Assembly (NCBI GenBank): GCA_022563625.1
Contig: JADFNA010000073.1
Coordinates: 1-7,296 of the forward strand
Origin: Candidatus Zixiibacteriota bacterium
GTDB taxonomy: Bacteria > Zixibacteria > MSB-5A5 > GN15 > JACZUZ01
Direction of reading: 5' to 3'
DNA length: 7,296 bases
Shown here: positions 1 through 6,704 of the stretch, piece by piece
Position numbering within the stretch: the first letter of the stretch is position 1
Layout of the letters: each line of letters opens with the position of its first letter
Translations under genes and position numbers: made by a program
The notes under the pieces: generated by a model
Database searches by the model: none
The model's input: the letters and a program-made list of their open reading frames with translations, nothing else
What the model was told of the DNA's origin: nothing

Positions 1-2
1 TG

Positions 3-227
3 ATGGCTGTCGACCACTGCGAGCGCTATACTGGCGTCCTCGATTCCTGCGTGCATTTGTCTGACTGCTCACTGCGCGGGGCGTTCGGAGGATTTACCGG
101 GTATCTCAAGAGCGCATTGTCAAACACGACGCTGGCGGATTTGACAGAAGATGAAGCTAAAGACCGCACCCGGGCGCTCAATTCCGCCGGGAATGTTCTC
201 GGATCGGATGTCAAACCGATTTTTTAG
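3..227 (+). CDS. Rrf2-family transcriptional regulator, C-terminal part (partial at 5' end)
   Basis: The frame is open from the left edge and stops at TAG 225-227, so only the last 74 or so residues are visible; the ATG at 3 is probably internal. Rrf2 proteins (IscR, NsrR, CymR, SUF-linked regulators) have an N-terminal winged helix followed by a cysteine cluster and a helix ending in a motif like TTLADL. Here cysteines lie at visible residues 6, 16 and 22, followed by a helix-like stretch and then NTTLADL at residues 41-47, which fits that layout. The DNA-binding domain lies off the window. Position just upstream of sufC is typical of a cluster-sensing repressor of suf genes, so autoregulation and control of the operon are likely but inferred. 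The spacing C-X9-C-X5-C is longer in its first interval than the C-X5-C-X5-C of IscR. Family call is fairly secure; ligand type is not determined. Confidence 0.72.
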   Translation: MAVDHCERYTGVLDSCVHLSDCSLRGAFGGFTGYLKSALSNTTLADLTEDEAKDRTRALNSAGNVLGSDVKPIF

Positions 228-253
228 CCGCAGAGAGGATTGCGGCGGGTTTT
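227..253 (+). terminator. Weak hairpin with short T run after the regulator gene
   Basis: GCCGCA at 227-232 can pair with TGCGGC at 241-246 around an 8-nt loop, and TTTT follows at 250-253 after GGG. The stem is only 6 bp and the T run is short, so it could be a leaky terminator or attenuator between the regulator and sufC, or simply chance. The remaining 50 or so bases before sufC hold no convincing promoter. Confidence 0.22.
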
Positions 254-309
254 ATGGAGCAATGGCATATAGCAAGAAAAGAGTAACTGTTAAGGGGATA
301 TAAATCAGT

Positions 310-1083
310 ATGAGCAACAAATCAAACAAAGCGCTGTTGCATTTAACCGATGTCAGTGTAACCGTAGAAAACAAACAAGTCGTGCGCGGTCTGTCACTGA
401 CGATAAAAGCCGGAGAAATACACGCCCTGATGGGCAAAAACGGCTCGGGCAAGTCTTCGCTGTCCAATGCGCTGATGGGACACCCGTATTATACGATTAG
501 CGCGGGCAGCGCCGAACTCATGGGCCAGAACGTGACTGAGCTGCAAGCCGACGAACGCTCACGCGCAGGATTGTTTCTGGCCTTTCAGTACCCACAGGCA
601 ATACCGGGAGTGACGGTGGCGAATTTTATGCGCAGCGCGCTGATTGCGCATCGCGGCAAAGAAGCCGACATGCGCGGGTACCGCAAAGAGCTGTTTGCCG
701 CTATGGATGAACTGGAAATCGACCGCGACTTTGCCGGACGGTATATCAATGACGGATTTTCCGGTGGAGAGAAAAAGCGCCTGGAGATTCTGCAGCTTTT
801 CTTGTTGCAGCCGACTATGGCGATATTGGATGAAACAGATTCAGGTCTGGATATTGACGCGCTCAAAATTGTGGCAGCCGGAATAAACAAATTCCACACA
901 GCGAAGAACGGCATTTTGCTGGTAACACATTACCAGCGGATTTTGGACTATGTCATACCGGACTATGTACACGTGATGATTGACGGTAATATTGTAAAGA
1001 CTGGCGGGCCGGAAGTGGCGCTGGAGCTGGAAGAAGGCGGGTATGAAGTATTTCAGCCGGCCAAAACTGCGGTCGGCGCATAA
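310..1083 (+). CDS. sufC: SufC, ATPase of the SufBCD iron-sulfur scaffold
   Basis: SufC is a cytoplasmic ABC-type ATPase that binds SufB and SufD; ATP-driven dimerisation opens the SufB-SufD interface where the cluster forms. It is not a membrane transporter. The 257-residue protein has the usual family length. Visible motifs in order: Walker A GKNGSGKSS at 42-50, Q-loop around Q93 in AFQYPQAIPG, signature FSGGEKKR at 150-157, Walker B AILDE at 171-175 with catalytic E175, D-loop SGLDID at 178-183 and the switch histidine H207 in VTHYQR. The run LDETDSGLDIDAL is characteristic of SufC as opposed to transport ATPases. The ATG at 310 is preceded by AAGGGGA at 292-298, an acceptable ribosome site with slightly long spacing. 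It is the first gene of the operon proper and lies 21 nt before sufB. All catalytic residues are present. Confidence 0.97.
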   Translation: MSNKSNKALLHLTDVSVTVENKQVVRGLSLTIKAGEIHALMGKNGSGKSSLSNALMGHPYYTISAGSAELMGQNVTELQADERSRAGLFLAFQYPQAIPGVTVANFMRSALIAHRGKEADMRGYRKELFAAMDELEIDRDFAGRYINDGFSGGEKKRLEILQLFLLQPTMAILDETDSGLDIDALKIVAAGINKFHTAKNGILLVTHYQRILDYVIPDYVHVMIDGNIVKTGGPEVALELEEGGYEVFQPAKTAVGA

Positions 1084-1104
1084 AAAAGGGAAGGGCTGAT
1101 TCAT

Positions 1105-2580
1105 ATGTCAGAAAACACAGATCAACTGGATAGAGCGGTCATGGACGCCGAGACTCGCGATTCAACGGCGAGTATTGGCAGCAACTATGCCGAAAAATAC
1201 GGTTTCTATGACGAAGAAGCCGCGCGCAATTATTTTCTCAAGGGCGCCAAAGGTATCAACCATGATGTCGTGGAGAATATTTCACGTATCAAGAGTGAAC
1301 CTAAATGGATGAATGAGTTCCGGCACAAGTCACTTGATATATTCCTGTCTAAGCCGATGCCGACCTGGGGCGATACGGAACTAATGAACACCATCGATTT
1401 TCAGAACATCTACTACTATATCAAGCCGATAGAAAAATCTGCCCGAGACAATTGGGACGATGTGCCCGATTATATCAAGAACACCTTCGACAAACTCGGC
1501 ATCCCCGAAGCCGAACAGAAGTTTCTGGGCGGTGTTTCGGCGCAGTTTGAATCCGAAGTTGTCTATCATTCACTCAAAGAGGACCTGGTAAAGCGCGGCA
1601 TAATCTTTTTGGACATGGACGAGGGACTCAAACAATACCCGGAACTGGTGCGCGAACATTTCGCTTCGTTGATTCCTCCGGCCGACAATAAATTCGCAGC
1701 GCTCAACAGCGCGGTCTGGTCGGGCGGGTCTTTCATCTATATTCCAAAGGGTGTTGATGTCGGCGCTTCACCGCTGCAGGCGTATTTCCGCATTAACGCC
1801 GAGAACATGGGACAATTCGAGCGTACGCTGATTATCGCCGATGAAGGATCACGTCTTCACTACATCGAAGGCTGCACGGCGCCGATCTGGACCTCTGATT
1901 CGCTGCACTGTGCGGTTGTCGAGCTTATCGCCATGGATAACGCATACATTCGCTACACCACGATTCAAAACTGGGCCAACAATATTTTCAACCTGGTGAC
2001 GAAACGCGCGATCGCGAAAAAGAATGCAACGGTCGAATGGGTCGATGGTAATCTGGGCTCCAAATTGACCATGAAGTTTCCTTGTGTTTATCTGTCCGGA
2101 GAATACGCTAAAGCGGAAATCCTCTCGATCGCGTTTGCCGGAACAGGACAGCATCAGGACGCCGGAGCCAAGGTGATTCACATCGCGCCGAATACATCAA
2201 GCAGAATCACTTCCAAGTCTATTTCCAAAGACAAAGGTATTGCCAGTTATCGCGGAATGGTGAAAGTTTATAAGGGGGCCAAGAACAGCAAAGTGTCGGT
2301 TGAGTGTGACGCGCTGCTGCTTGGCTCTGAAGCGCGCTCGGACACTTATCCGACAATGGAAATTCATGAAGACGACGTAAAAATCGAGCATGAAGCGCGC
2401 GTATCGAAAGTCTCCGAAGAGCAGTTGTTTTACTTGACCAGCCGGGGCATTACATTAGACGAAGCGCGCCTGCTGATTGTTAACGGGTTTATTGAACCGT
2501 TTACCAAAGAGTTGCCGATGGAATACGCGGTCGAGCTTAACCGGCTGATTGAACTGGAAATGACAGGGTCGGTGGGATAA
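1105..2580 (+). CDS. sufB: SufB, iron-sulfur scaffold core subunit
   Basis: SufB is the central scaffold of the SufBC2D complex; it accepts persulfide sulfur and holds the nascent cluster at its interface with SufD. The 491-residue length matches the family (495 in E. coli). The N-terminal part (about 30-130) contains the family stretch KYGFYDEE and SKPMPTWGD. The C-terminal half is the beta-helix core. C401 in [12 protein letters not shown] corresponds to the functionally essential C405 of E. coli, and E428-H429-E430 in KIEHEARVS correspond to E432-H433-E434; the constant offset of 4 supports the alignment. C257 in YIEGCTAP is the conserved cysteine along the proposed sulfur path. The C-terminal [10 protein letters not shown] and GFIEPF motifs shared with SufD are intact. 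The start at ATG 1105 has a strong AAGGGAAGGG ribosome site. There is no intein, which SufB genes sometimes carry. The SufD ATG lies 3 nt beyond the stop codon. Confidence 0.98.
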   Translation: MSENTDQLDRAVMDAETRDSTASIGSNYAEKYGFYDEEAARNYFLKGAKGINHDVVENISRIKSEPKWMNEFRHKSLDIFLSKPMPTWGDTELMNTIDFQNIYYYIKPIEKSARDNWDDVPDYIKNTFDKLGIPEAEQKFLGGVSAQFESEVVYHSLKEDLVKRGIIFLDMDEGLKQYPELVREHFASLIPPADNKFAALNSAVWSGGSFIYIPKGVDVGASPLQAYFRINAENMGQFERTLIIADEGSRLHYIEGCTAPIWTSDSLHCAVVELIAMDNAYIRYTTIQNWANNIFNLVTKRAIAKKNATVEWVDGNLGSKLTMKFPCVYLSGEYAKAEILSIAFAGTGQHQDAGAKVIHIAPNTSSRITSKSISKDKGIASYRGMVKVYKGAKNSKVSVECDALLLGSEARSDTYPTMEIHEDDVKIEHEARVSKVSEEQLFYLTSRGITLDEARLLIVNGFIEPFTKELPMEYAVELNRLIELEMTGSVG

Positions 2581-2583
2581 GAA

Positions 2584-3894
2584 ATGACAACAACGGACCA
2601 AGACATCCCGGGCCAGCTCGCAACGCTTCCCGACGAATTGACGTCCGATCCAGACTGGCTGGCTGACAGCCGTAAAGAATCTCGGAAAGCATATAATGCC
2701 AGCGATCTGCCGATCCGCAGCGTGCATCTCTGGCGGTACACGGACCCGGCGCTGTTCCTGCACAGTAATGGTTCAGCGCCGGTCGCAGAGTCGAATGCGG
2801 ACATCCCCGCCTACACTGAAGCGCTCTCAAAGTTTAGTGACGGATCACTTTCGGCCCTAGCGCTGGATAACGCCTGCCGCACATTTGAGATTAAAATAGC
2901 GCAGGCTGCGGCAAAAAACACGCCAGTGGTTATGACATTGCGCCAGGCGGCAATAGAGCGCCCGGACCTGGTACAGAGCCATCTCGGATCATTAGTCGGA
3001 GCGCAATTTGGCAAATTCGAGGCGCTTAATATGGCGCTCTGGTCTGACGGAATATTTATTTACATTCCCAAAGGCGCTAAGCTGGCCGAACCGATTCATC
3101 TTCTACGGTCTGGCTCCTCCGGCGAGGCTTGGAGCTATGGCAGAACATTGATAGTCGCTGATGAAGATTCTGAAGTGACGCTTATTGATGAATATTTCTC
3201 TGCGAACGCCGCCATTTCTGGTAAATCCAACAATGTAGTAGAGTTAATCGGCCTGAGCCGAAGTAACATTCATTATTTCGCCATACAACGGAACAATTTG
3301 AACTCGCTTTCTTTTTACACCCAACGCTCTGTGCTGCATGACTCAGCCAAGACAACAACGGTATTCGCAACTCTGGGAGCCAAACAGCATAAAGCTGACG
3401 TGGGAACAGTCATGAAAGGCCGCAGGACCGAGAGCCTTCAATATGGTTTGGTTTTTGGTTCGGGTAAACAACAATTTGACCATCACACGGTGCATATCAA
3501 TCAGGGCGCCAACGGCTATTCAAACCTGGACTTCAAGGTCGTTCTCAAGGACAAAGCGCATTCGGCCTACACCGGGCTGATTCGAGTAGACAAACACGTT
3601 CAGAACTGTGAGGCGTATCAATCAAATCGTAATTTGCTGCTCACCCGTGGAGCGCGGGCTGAGTCGATCCCCGAGCTGGAAATTCTGTGCGATGAAGTTA
3701 TCTGCACTCACGGAGCAACGGTCGGTCCGATTGATGAGATGCAATTGTTTTATCTGATGAATCGCGGTATCCCAAAAAATGAAGCGACAAAAATATTGGT
3801 GAGGGGTTTTGTTGAACCGACTCTGGCGCTGATGCCGGATTCCCTGCAGGGACAAATCCGCAGACATGTTGATCAGCGGCTGGAGACGTTATGA
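2584..3894 (+). CDS. sufD: SufD, iron-sulfur scaffold partner of SufB
   Basis: SufD is the SufB paralogue in the SufBC2D complex; it contributes a ligand at the heterodimer interface and is linked to iron entry. The 436-residue length fits the family. A diverged N-terminal helical region (1-130) precedes the beta-helix core. Matches to SufB include ALNMALWSDGIFIYIPKGAKL at about 147-167 and the C-terminal LFYLMNRGI and GFVEP motifs. C374-T-H376 in VICTHGATVG corresponds to C358 and H360 of E. coli SufD; the histidine is needed for cluster assembly there. The ATG at 2584 sits 3 nt after the sufB stop, with GGTGGGA (2571-2577) inside the end of sufB as ribosome site, so translation is probably coupled. 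The stop overlaps the Rieske gene start as ATGA. SufD rather than a second SufB is supported by length and by the CTH motif. Confidence 0.96.
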   Translation: MTTTDQDIPGQLATLPDELTSDPDWLADSRKESRKAYNASDLPIRSVHLWRYTDPALFLHSNGSAPVAESNADIPAYTEALSKFSDGSLSALALDNACRTFEIKIAQAAAKNTPVVMTLRQAAIERPDLVQSHLGSLVGAQFGKFEALNMALWSDGIFIYIPKGAKLAEPIHLLRSGSSGEAWSYGRTLIVADEDSEVTLIDEYFSANAAISGKSNNVVELIGLSRSNIHYFAIQRNNLNSLSFYTQRSVLHDSAKTTTVFATLGAKQHKADVGTVMKGRRTESLQYGLVFGSGKQQFDHHTVHINQGANGYSNLDFKVVLKDKAHSAYTGLIRVDKHVQNCEAYQSNRNLLLTRGARAESIPELEILCDEVICTHGATVGPIDEMQLFYLMNRGIPKNEATKILVRGFVEPTLALMPDSLQGQIRRHVDQRLETL

Positions 3895-4220
3895 CAGATA
3901 ACAACCTGGAAGGATTTGTTAAAGTCGCCCGTCTGCAGGACATTCCCGCCGGACAAGCCCGCACCTTTGAAATTGGCGATGATTCGGTCGCACTGTGTAA
4001 TGTCGAGGGAGTTATTTATGCCATCAACAACATTTGCAGCCATGACGACGGGCCGCTGGGTGATGGAACACTTGACGCATACGAAATCGAATGTCCGCGC
4101 CATGGCGCCCGTTTTGATGTCAGAAGCGGCGCTGTTACGGCTATGCCGGCCGCGGTGGGTGTTGATACGTTTGAGACAATCATTAACGGCGATGATATCT
4201 ATGTTAAATTTGACCAGTAG
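3891..4220 (+). CDS. Rieske [2Fe-2S] ferredoxin embedded in the suf operon
   Basis: This is a small soluble Rieske protein of the type that serves as ferredoxin component of non-heme dioxygenases or as NirD-like domain. In 109 residues it has C49-S-H51 and C68-P-R-H71, that is C-X-H followed after 16 residues by C-X2-H, the full two-cysteine, two-histidine ligand set for a [2Fe-2S] cluster. No signal peptide or membrane anchor is visible, so it is cytoplasmic. The start ATG overlaps the sufD stop by 4 nt, which favours coupled translation and a role tied to the SUF machinery. Similar Rieske genes are known beside sufD in actinobacterial-type suf operons. The likely job is supplying electrons during cluster assembly or acting as an abundant client, but this is inferred from position only. 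No dioxygenase subunit is encoded nearby. Confidence 0.93.
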   Translation: MTDNNLEGFVKVARLQDIPAGQARTFEIGDDSVALCNVEGVIYAINNICSHDDGPLGDGTLDAYEIECPRHGARFDVRSGAVTAMPAAVGVDTFETIINGDDIYVKFDQ

Positions 4221-4242
4221 TGGTTTACGATAGCTAAACTAT
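4220..4242 (+). promoter_or_regulatory. Hairpin directly in front of the sufS ATG
   Basis: GTTTA at 4223-4227 pairs with TAAAC at 4235-4239 around a 7-nt loop, and flanking pairs including G-U wobbles could extend it to about 8 bp from 4220 to 4242. It fills the whole gap between the Rieske stop and the first sufS ATG, where a ribosome site would be expected and none is seen. It could modulate sufS translation; a chance structure is also possible. Confidence 0.25.
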
Positions 4243-5538
4243 ATGACAATCGGAAATAACGACATGCAAGGCGCCACTGCGGCCGCAGGAGCCGCGGCTA
4301 ATACATCGCAGGGGTTGGATGTTGCGAAACTCCGCGCGGATTTCCCAATTCTCTTGCGCACAATTAATGGCCACCCGCTGGTGTATTTTGACAGCGCCGC
4401 CAGTTCACAAAAACCGACACATGTGATTCAGACTCTGACCGATTACTATGAACGCCACCATGCGAATGTTCATCGCGGGATGCACACCCTGGCGGCCGAG
4501 GCGACTGATATGTATGAAGCCGTCCGCCGCAAGGCTGCCAGATTTATCGGGGGAGTTGACCCTTCGACTGTCATCTTCACCCGCAATGCCACCGAAGCGA
4601 TTAACCTTGTCGCCTACAGTTGGGGAGAACAGAACATATCGGCTGGCGATGAAATTCTGATTAGTGTTATGGAACATCACGCTAATATCGTACCCTGGGT
4701 AAGACTGTGCGAAAAAACAGGCGCGACTTTGAAAACGATTCCACTTGATGAAAATTACGGCCTGGATCTGTCTGACATAGACACTCTTATCAACAAGAAC
4801 ACAAAGCTGGTTGCGCTCACGCGTATGTCAAATGCACTGGGAACAATCAATAATCTCGCGCCTATTTTCAAAAAAGCTCACGCGGTTGGCGCAGTGACAC
4901 TGGTTGACGCTGCCCAGTCAGCGCCTCATATGCCGACTGACGTGCAAGAACTGGATTGTGATTTTCTGGCGCTGTCCGGACACAAAGCGCTCGGTCCCAC
5001 TGGCGCTGGAATCCTGTATGGCAAAGCGGAGCTGCTTGATAATATGCCGCCATTCTTGGGCGGGGGCGAAATGATTGAGCTGGTGACGTTTGAAAAAGTC
5101 ACTTATAATCACGTACCGCATAAGTTCGAGGCCGGAACACCGGCCATCGCCGATGTTGTCGGATTTGGCGCTGCGCTTGATTACCTGATGGAGCTCGGAA
5201 TGGAAAATATCCGCGAGCACGAAAAAGAAATCACGGCCTATGCGCTCGATAAACTGTCGCAGTTTGAGTGGTTGAAGATATATGGCCCTGCAGACGTTGA
5301 CAAACGCGGCGCGGCGGTTTCGTTTACTGTCGAGGGAGCTCATCCGCATGATATTGCGCAATATCTGGACAGTTACGGTTTCGCTGTGCGCGCCGGCCAC
5401 CATTGTGCGCAGCCCTTGATGAAGGCCCTGGGTGTTACCGCCACCACGCGCGCATCGTTTTATATTTACAATACACTCTCAGAGGTAGATAGTATGTGTG
5501 AGGCGCTGGCCGAGGCGCGTGACTTTTTCAAGGTCTAG
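4243..5538 (+). CDS. sufS: SufS, group II cysteine desulfurase
   Basis: SufS is a PLP-dependent homodimeric enzyme that converts cysteine to alanine and holds the sulfur as a persulfide for delivery to SufU. In 431 residues the fold-type I aminotransferase landmarks are present: T117 in NATEAIN, H145 in MEHHAN (stacks on PLP), D222 and Q225 in VDAAQS, Schiff-base K248 in SGHK, persulfide C388 in RAGHHCAQPL and substrate-binding R403. These match E. coli H123, D200, Q203, K226 and R379 at an offset of 22 and C364 at 24-22 depending on gap placement. H369 in HPHD lies 19 residues before C388, as does B. subtilis H342, the zinc-swap residue used with SufU. The N-terminus has an Ala/Gly-rich tail (about 9-24) before the family start LDVAKLRADFP. 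No ribosome site precedes ATG 4243; ATG 4264 (M8) has GGA at 4252-4254 and is a real alternative. Confidence 0.96.
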   Translation: MTIGNNDMQGATAAAGAAANTSQGLDVAKLRADFPILLRTINGHPLVYFDSAASSQKPTHVIQTLTDYYERHHANVHRGMHTLAAEATDMYEAVRRKAARFIGGVDPSTVIFTRNATEAINLVAYSWGEQNISAGDEILISVMEHHANIVPWVRLCEKTGATLKTIPLDENYGLDLSDIDTLINKNTKLVALTRMSNALGTINNLAPIFKKAHAVGAVTLVDAAQSAPHMPTDVQELDCDFLALSGHKALGPTGAGILYGKAELLDNMPPFLGGGEMIELVTFEKVTYNHVPHKFEAGTPAIADVVGFGAALDYLMELGMENIREHEKEITAYALDKLSQFEWLKIYGPADVDKRGAAVSFTVEGAHPHDIAQYLDSYGFAVRAGHHCAQPLMKALGVTATTRASFYIYNTLSEVDSMCEALAEARDFFKV

Positions 5539-5564
5539 CACAGTATTTCACCGGGGCCATTGTT

Positions 5565-6035
5565 ATGACATTACCGCTTGACGCGCTTTACAGGGACATC
5601 ATTCTCGACCATTACCGTTCGCCGCGCGGACGTGGTGCTATGGATAGTCCCGACACGACTTGCCGGGGCAGTAATCCGTCATGTGGCGATGAACTTATAC
5701 TGGCGCTCAAGATTCGGGACGACAAAATCCAACAGGCGCAGATCACCACCACAGGCTGTGCTATTTCAATCGCCTCGTCGTCTATGCTGGCGGAAATTAT
5801 TGAAGGAAAAACACTTGATGAAGCGATAGAGTTGGGTGAGACAATCCGGGGCATGATGCGCAATGAAGGGGAGCCTGATGAACTCGAACTTGGCGATCTT
5901 GATGCGCTCAAGGGTGTGCGCAATTTCCCGGTGCGAGTTAAATGTGCGCTGTTGGCCTGGGTTGCTCTGTTCGGGGCGATCAAAGATTACCGTGAAGGTA
6001 ATACCAGAGGCGCCGTATCAATCACAACAGAGTGA
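5565..6035 (+). CDS. sufU: SufU, zinc-dependent sulfur acceptor
   Basis: SufU takes the persulfide from SufS and passes it toward the SufBCD scaffold; it resembles IscU but acts as a sulfurtransferase with bound zinc. The 156-residue protein starts LYRDIILDHYRSPRG, typical of the family. Zinc ligands are C40, D42, C65 and C127, matching C41, D43, C66 and C128 of B. subtilis SufU at offset 1. The segment of about 20 extra residues that separates SufU from IscU is present before C127 (around 95-120, rich in Glu, Asp and Leu), and the IscU co-chaperone motif LPPVK is absent, replaced by FPVRVKC. This makes SufU clearly preferred over IscU or NifU. A weak ribosome site GGGGCC lies at 5553-5558. 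The stop overlaps or abuts the next gene, consistent with one transcript and with the lack of sufE in the operon. Confidence 0.95.
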   Translation: MTLPLDALYRDIILDHYRSPRGRGAMDSPDTTCRGSNPSCGDELILALKIRDDKIQQAQITTTGCAISIASSSMLAEIIEGKTLDEAIELGETIRGMMRNEGEPDELELGDLDALKGVRNFPVRVKCALLAWVALFGAIKDYREGNTRGAVSITTE

Positions 6036-6043
6036 GTGTCACT

Positions 6044-6430
6044 ATGGAAGAAGAAAAGAAAACAGAAAAAACCAGCGATGCCAGTACCACCGGTACCGGC
6101 GACCCGCTGCCGACACGCGATCAACTTTTCCAGGCGTTGATGCCTGTCCAGGACCCGGAAATTCACATCGGCATTGTCGATCTTGGTTTGATCTATGATG
6201 TTGAAGTCAGCGAAAGCAAAGACAAACCGGGCCAGGCCAATGTCGTGGTCAAGATGACACTTACGACACCTGCCTGTCCGTATGGTGAGATGCTGATTGC
6301 GCAGGCGCAAAAAGCCGTCTCGGATTTCCCGAATGTGAATGACGCTAAAATTGATTTAGTCTGGGAACCGCCCTGGGACCCACGCGAAATGGCCTCAGAT
6401 TTCGCCAAAGACCAGCTCGGCATCTGGTAG
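6044..6430 (+). CDS. sufT: SufT-like MIP18/DUF59 iron-sulfur maturation protein
   Basis: Proteins of this family (SufT, PaaD-like, eukaryotic MIP18/FAM96) help mature or deliver iron-sulfur clusters. From ATG 6044 the product has 128 residues: a charged, low-complexity tail (1-25, rich in Glu, Lys, Thr), then the DUF59 core with DPEIHIGIVDLGLIYDV at 37-53, MTLTTPACPYGEML at 71-84 including the conserved C78, and a C-terminal LVWEPPWDPREM followed by QLGIW. The last block is typical of the suf-linked members rather than of Mrp/ApbC, whose DUF59 domain is fused to a P-loop ATPase absent here. A GTG at 6032 overlaps the sufU stop (GTGA) and would add 4 residues; it lacks a ribosome site, whereas GAGTGAG at 6030-6036 suits ATG 6044. 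It is the last gene of the operon. Its exact biochemical step is not settled in the family. Confidence 0.9.
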   Translation: MEEEKKTEKTSDASTTGTGDPLPTRDQLFQALMPVQDPEIHIGIVDLGLIYDVEVSESKDKPGQANVVVKMTLTTPACPYGEMLIAQAQKAVSDFPNVNDAKIDLVWEPPWDPREMASDFAKDQLGIW

Positions 6431-6466
6431 CGCGCGCTCAATCAATTTCATAACACATTTCCGTAG

Positions 6467-6510
6467 GTCAGAATCCACAAAGAAAACGCAAGTTTTCGAC
6501 GGGTTCTGAC
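6467..6510. repeat. Nested palindrome after the suf operon; probable terminator
   Basis: Outer arms GTCAGAATCC (6467-6476) and GGGTTCTGAC (6501-6510) pair over 10 bp with one G-U wobble. Inside, GAAAAC (6482-6487) and GTTTTC (6492-6497) form a perfect 6-bp stem closed by the GNRA tetraloop GCAA. An asymmetric internal loop of 5 and 3 nt separates the stems. A T-rich tail (ATTTTCATTC, 6511-6520) follows on the + strand. The position 37 nt after the last suf gene suits transcription termination, although the T run is interrupted. The nearly symmetric, two-stem design also resembles a dispersed intergenic palindromic repeat. Inverted repeat itself is certain; function is inferred. Confidence 0.8.
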
Positions 6511-6625
6511 ATTTTCATTCTGTGGGGGACATTCGGCGCCACCTCCGTCATCACCCTCATCTATTAAAGAACATCAAGTTATCTCACCTCACAAGAGAAG
6601 ACTAGTTTTAGTCACGCGAAGTCCG

Positions 6626-6654
6626 TTGACAGAGATGGGATTTATGAGTTAATT
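6626..6654 (+). promoter_or_regulatory. Possible sigma70-type promoter for the downstream gene
   Basis: A perfect -35 box TTGACA lies at 6626-6631. At the ideal 17-nt spacing the -10 position holds TTAATT (6649-6654), which matches the consensus TATAAT at only three positions and lacks the key second A. The hairpin at 6600-6613 lies just upstream. Position about 50 nt before the TTG start fits a promoter for that gene, but the poor -10 makes the call tentative. Confidence 0.33.
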
Positions 6655-6691
6655 GGCCTTGCAGTCGCAGACACTAATGCGCGTACTGGAA

Positions 6692-6697
6692 AGGCGG
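6692..6697 (+). promoter_or_regulatory. Ribosome binding site deciding the TTG start at 6705
   Basis: AGGCGG at 6692-6697, within the purine-rich stretch GGAAAGGCGG, lies 7 nt before TTG 6705. The frame is closed by TAA at 6675-6677 and holds no ATG or GTG codon between that stop and 6705, so this site is the main reason for choosing the TTG. Confidence 0.55.
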
Positions 6698-6704
6698 TTT
6701 TAGT

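Larger units (their letters stand above)
6431..6704. other. Intergenic region between sufT and the next gene
   Basis: This 274-bp stretch has no convincing gene on either strand. It carries the nested palindrome at 6467-6510, a GC-rich stretch with a short GTGG/CCAC pairing (6522-6542), a perfect 5-bp hairpin GACTA/TAGTC with a 4-nt loop (6600-6613), a possible promoter (6626-6654) and an 8-codon ATG frame at 6677-6703. No tRNA, riboswitch or insertion-sequence end was recognised. Confidence 0.7.

Noticed and set aside
266..273. TATAGC as a -10 box for a promoter in front of sufC
   Set aside because: No acceptable -35 hexamer lies 15-19 nt upstream, so a promoter here is not supported.
2430..2830. 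Several overlapping minus strand frames across the sufB-sufD junction
   Set aside because: They overlap each other and two well-supported genes in the other direction, with no protein family resemblance.
3916..4233. A 105-codon + strand frame overlapping the Rieske gene
   Set aside because: It lies wholly over the Rieske coding sequence in another phase, has no recognisable domain, and its composition (Met, Arg, Thr-rich) is that of a shadow frame.
4918..5403. A 161-codon minus strand frame within sufS
   Set aside because: It is antisense to an intact, highly conserved enzyme gene and shows no family motif or ribosome site; length alone is not enough in this moderately GC-rich sequence.
6032..6043. 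GTG at 6032 as start of the SufT-like protein, overlapping the sufU stop as GTGA
   Set aside because: No ribosome site precedes it, while ATG 6044 has GAGTGAG at a good distance; kept only as an alternative because stop-start overlaps are used elsewhere in this operon.
6522..6542. Second hairpin GTGG/CCAC with an internal GGCGCC
   Set aside because: Only four pairs over a 13-nt loop and no T tract; not better than chance.
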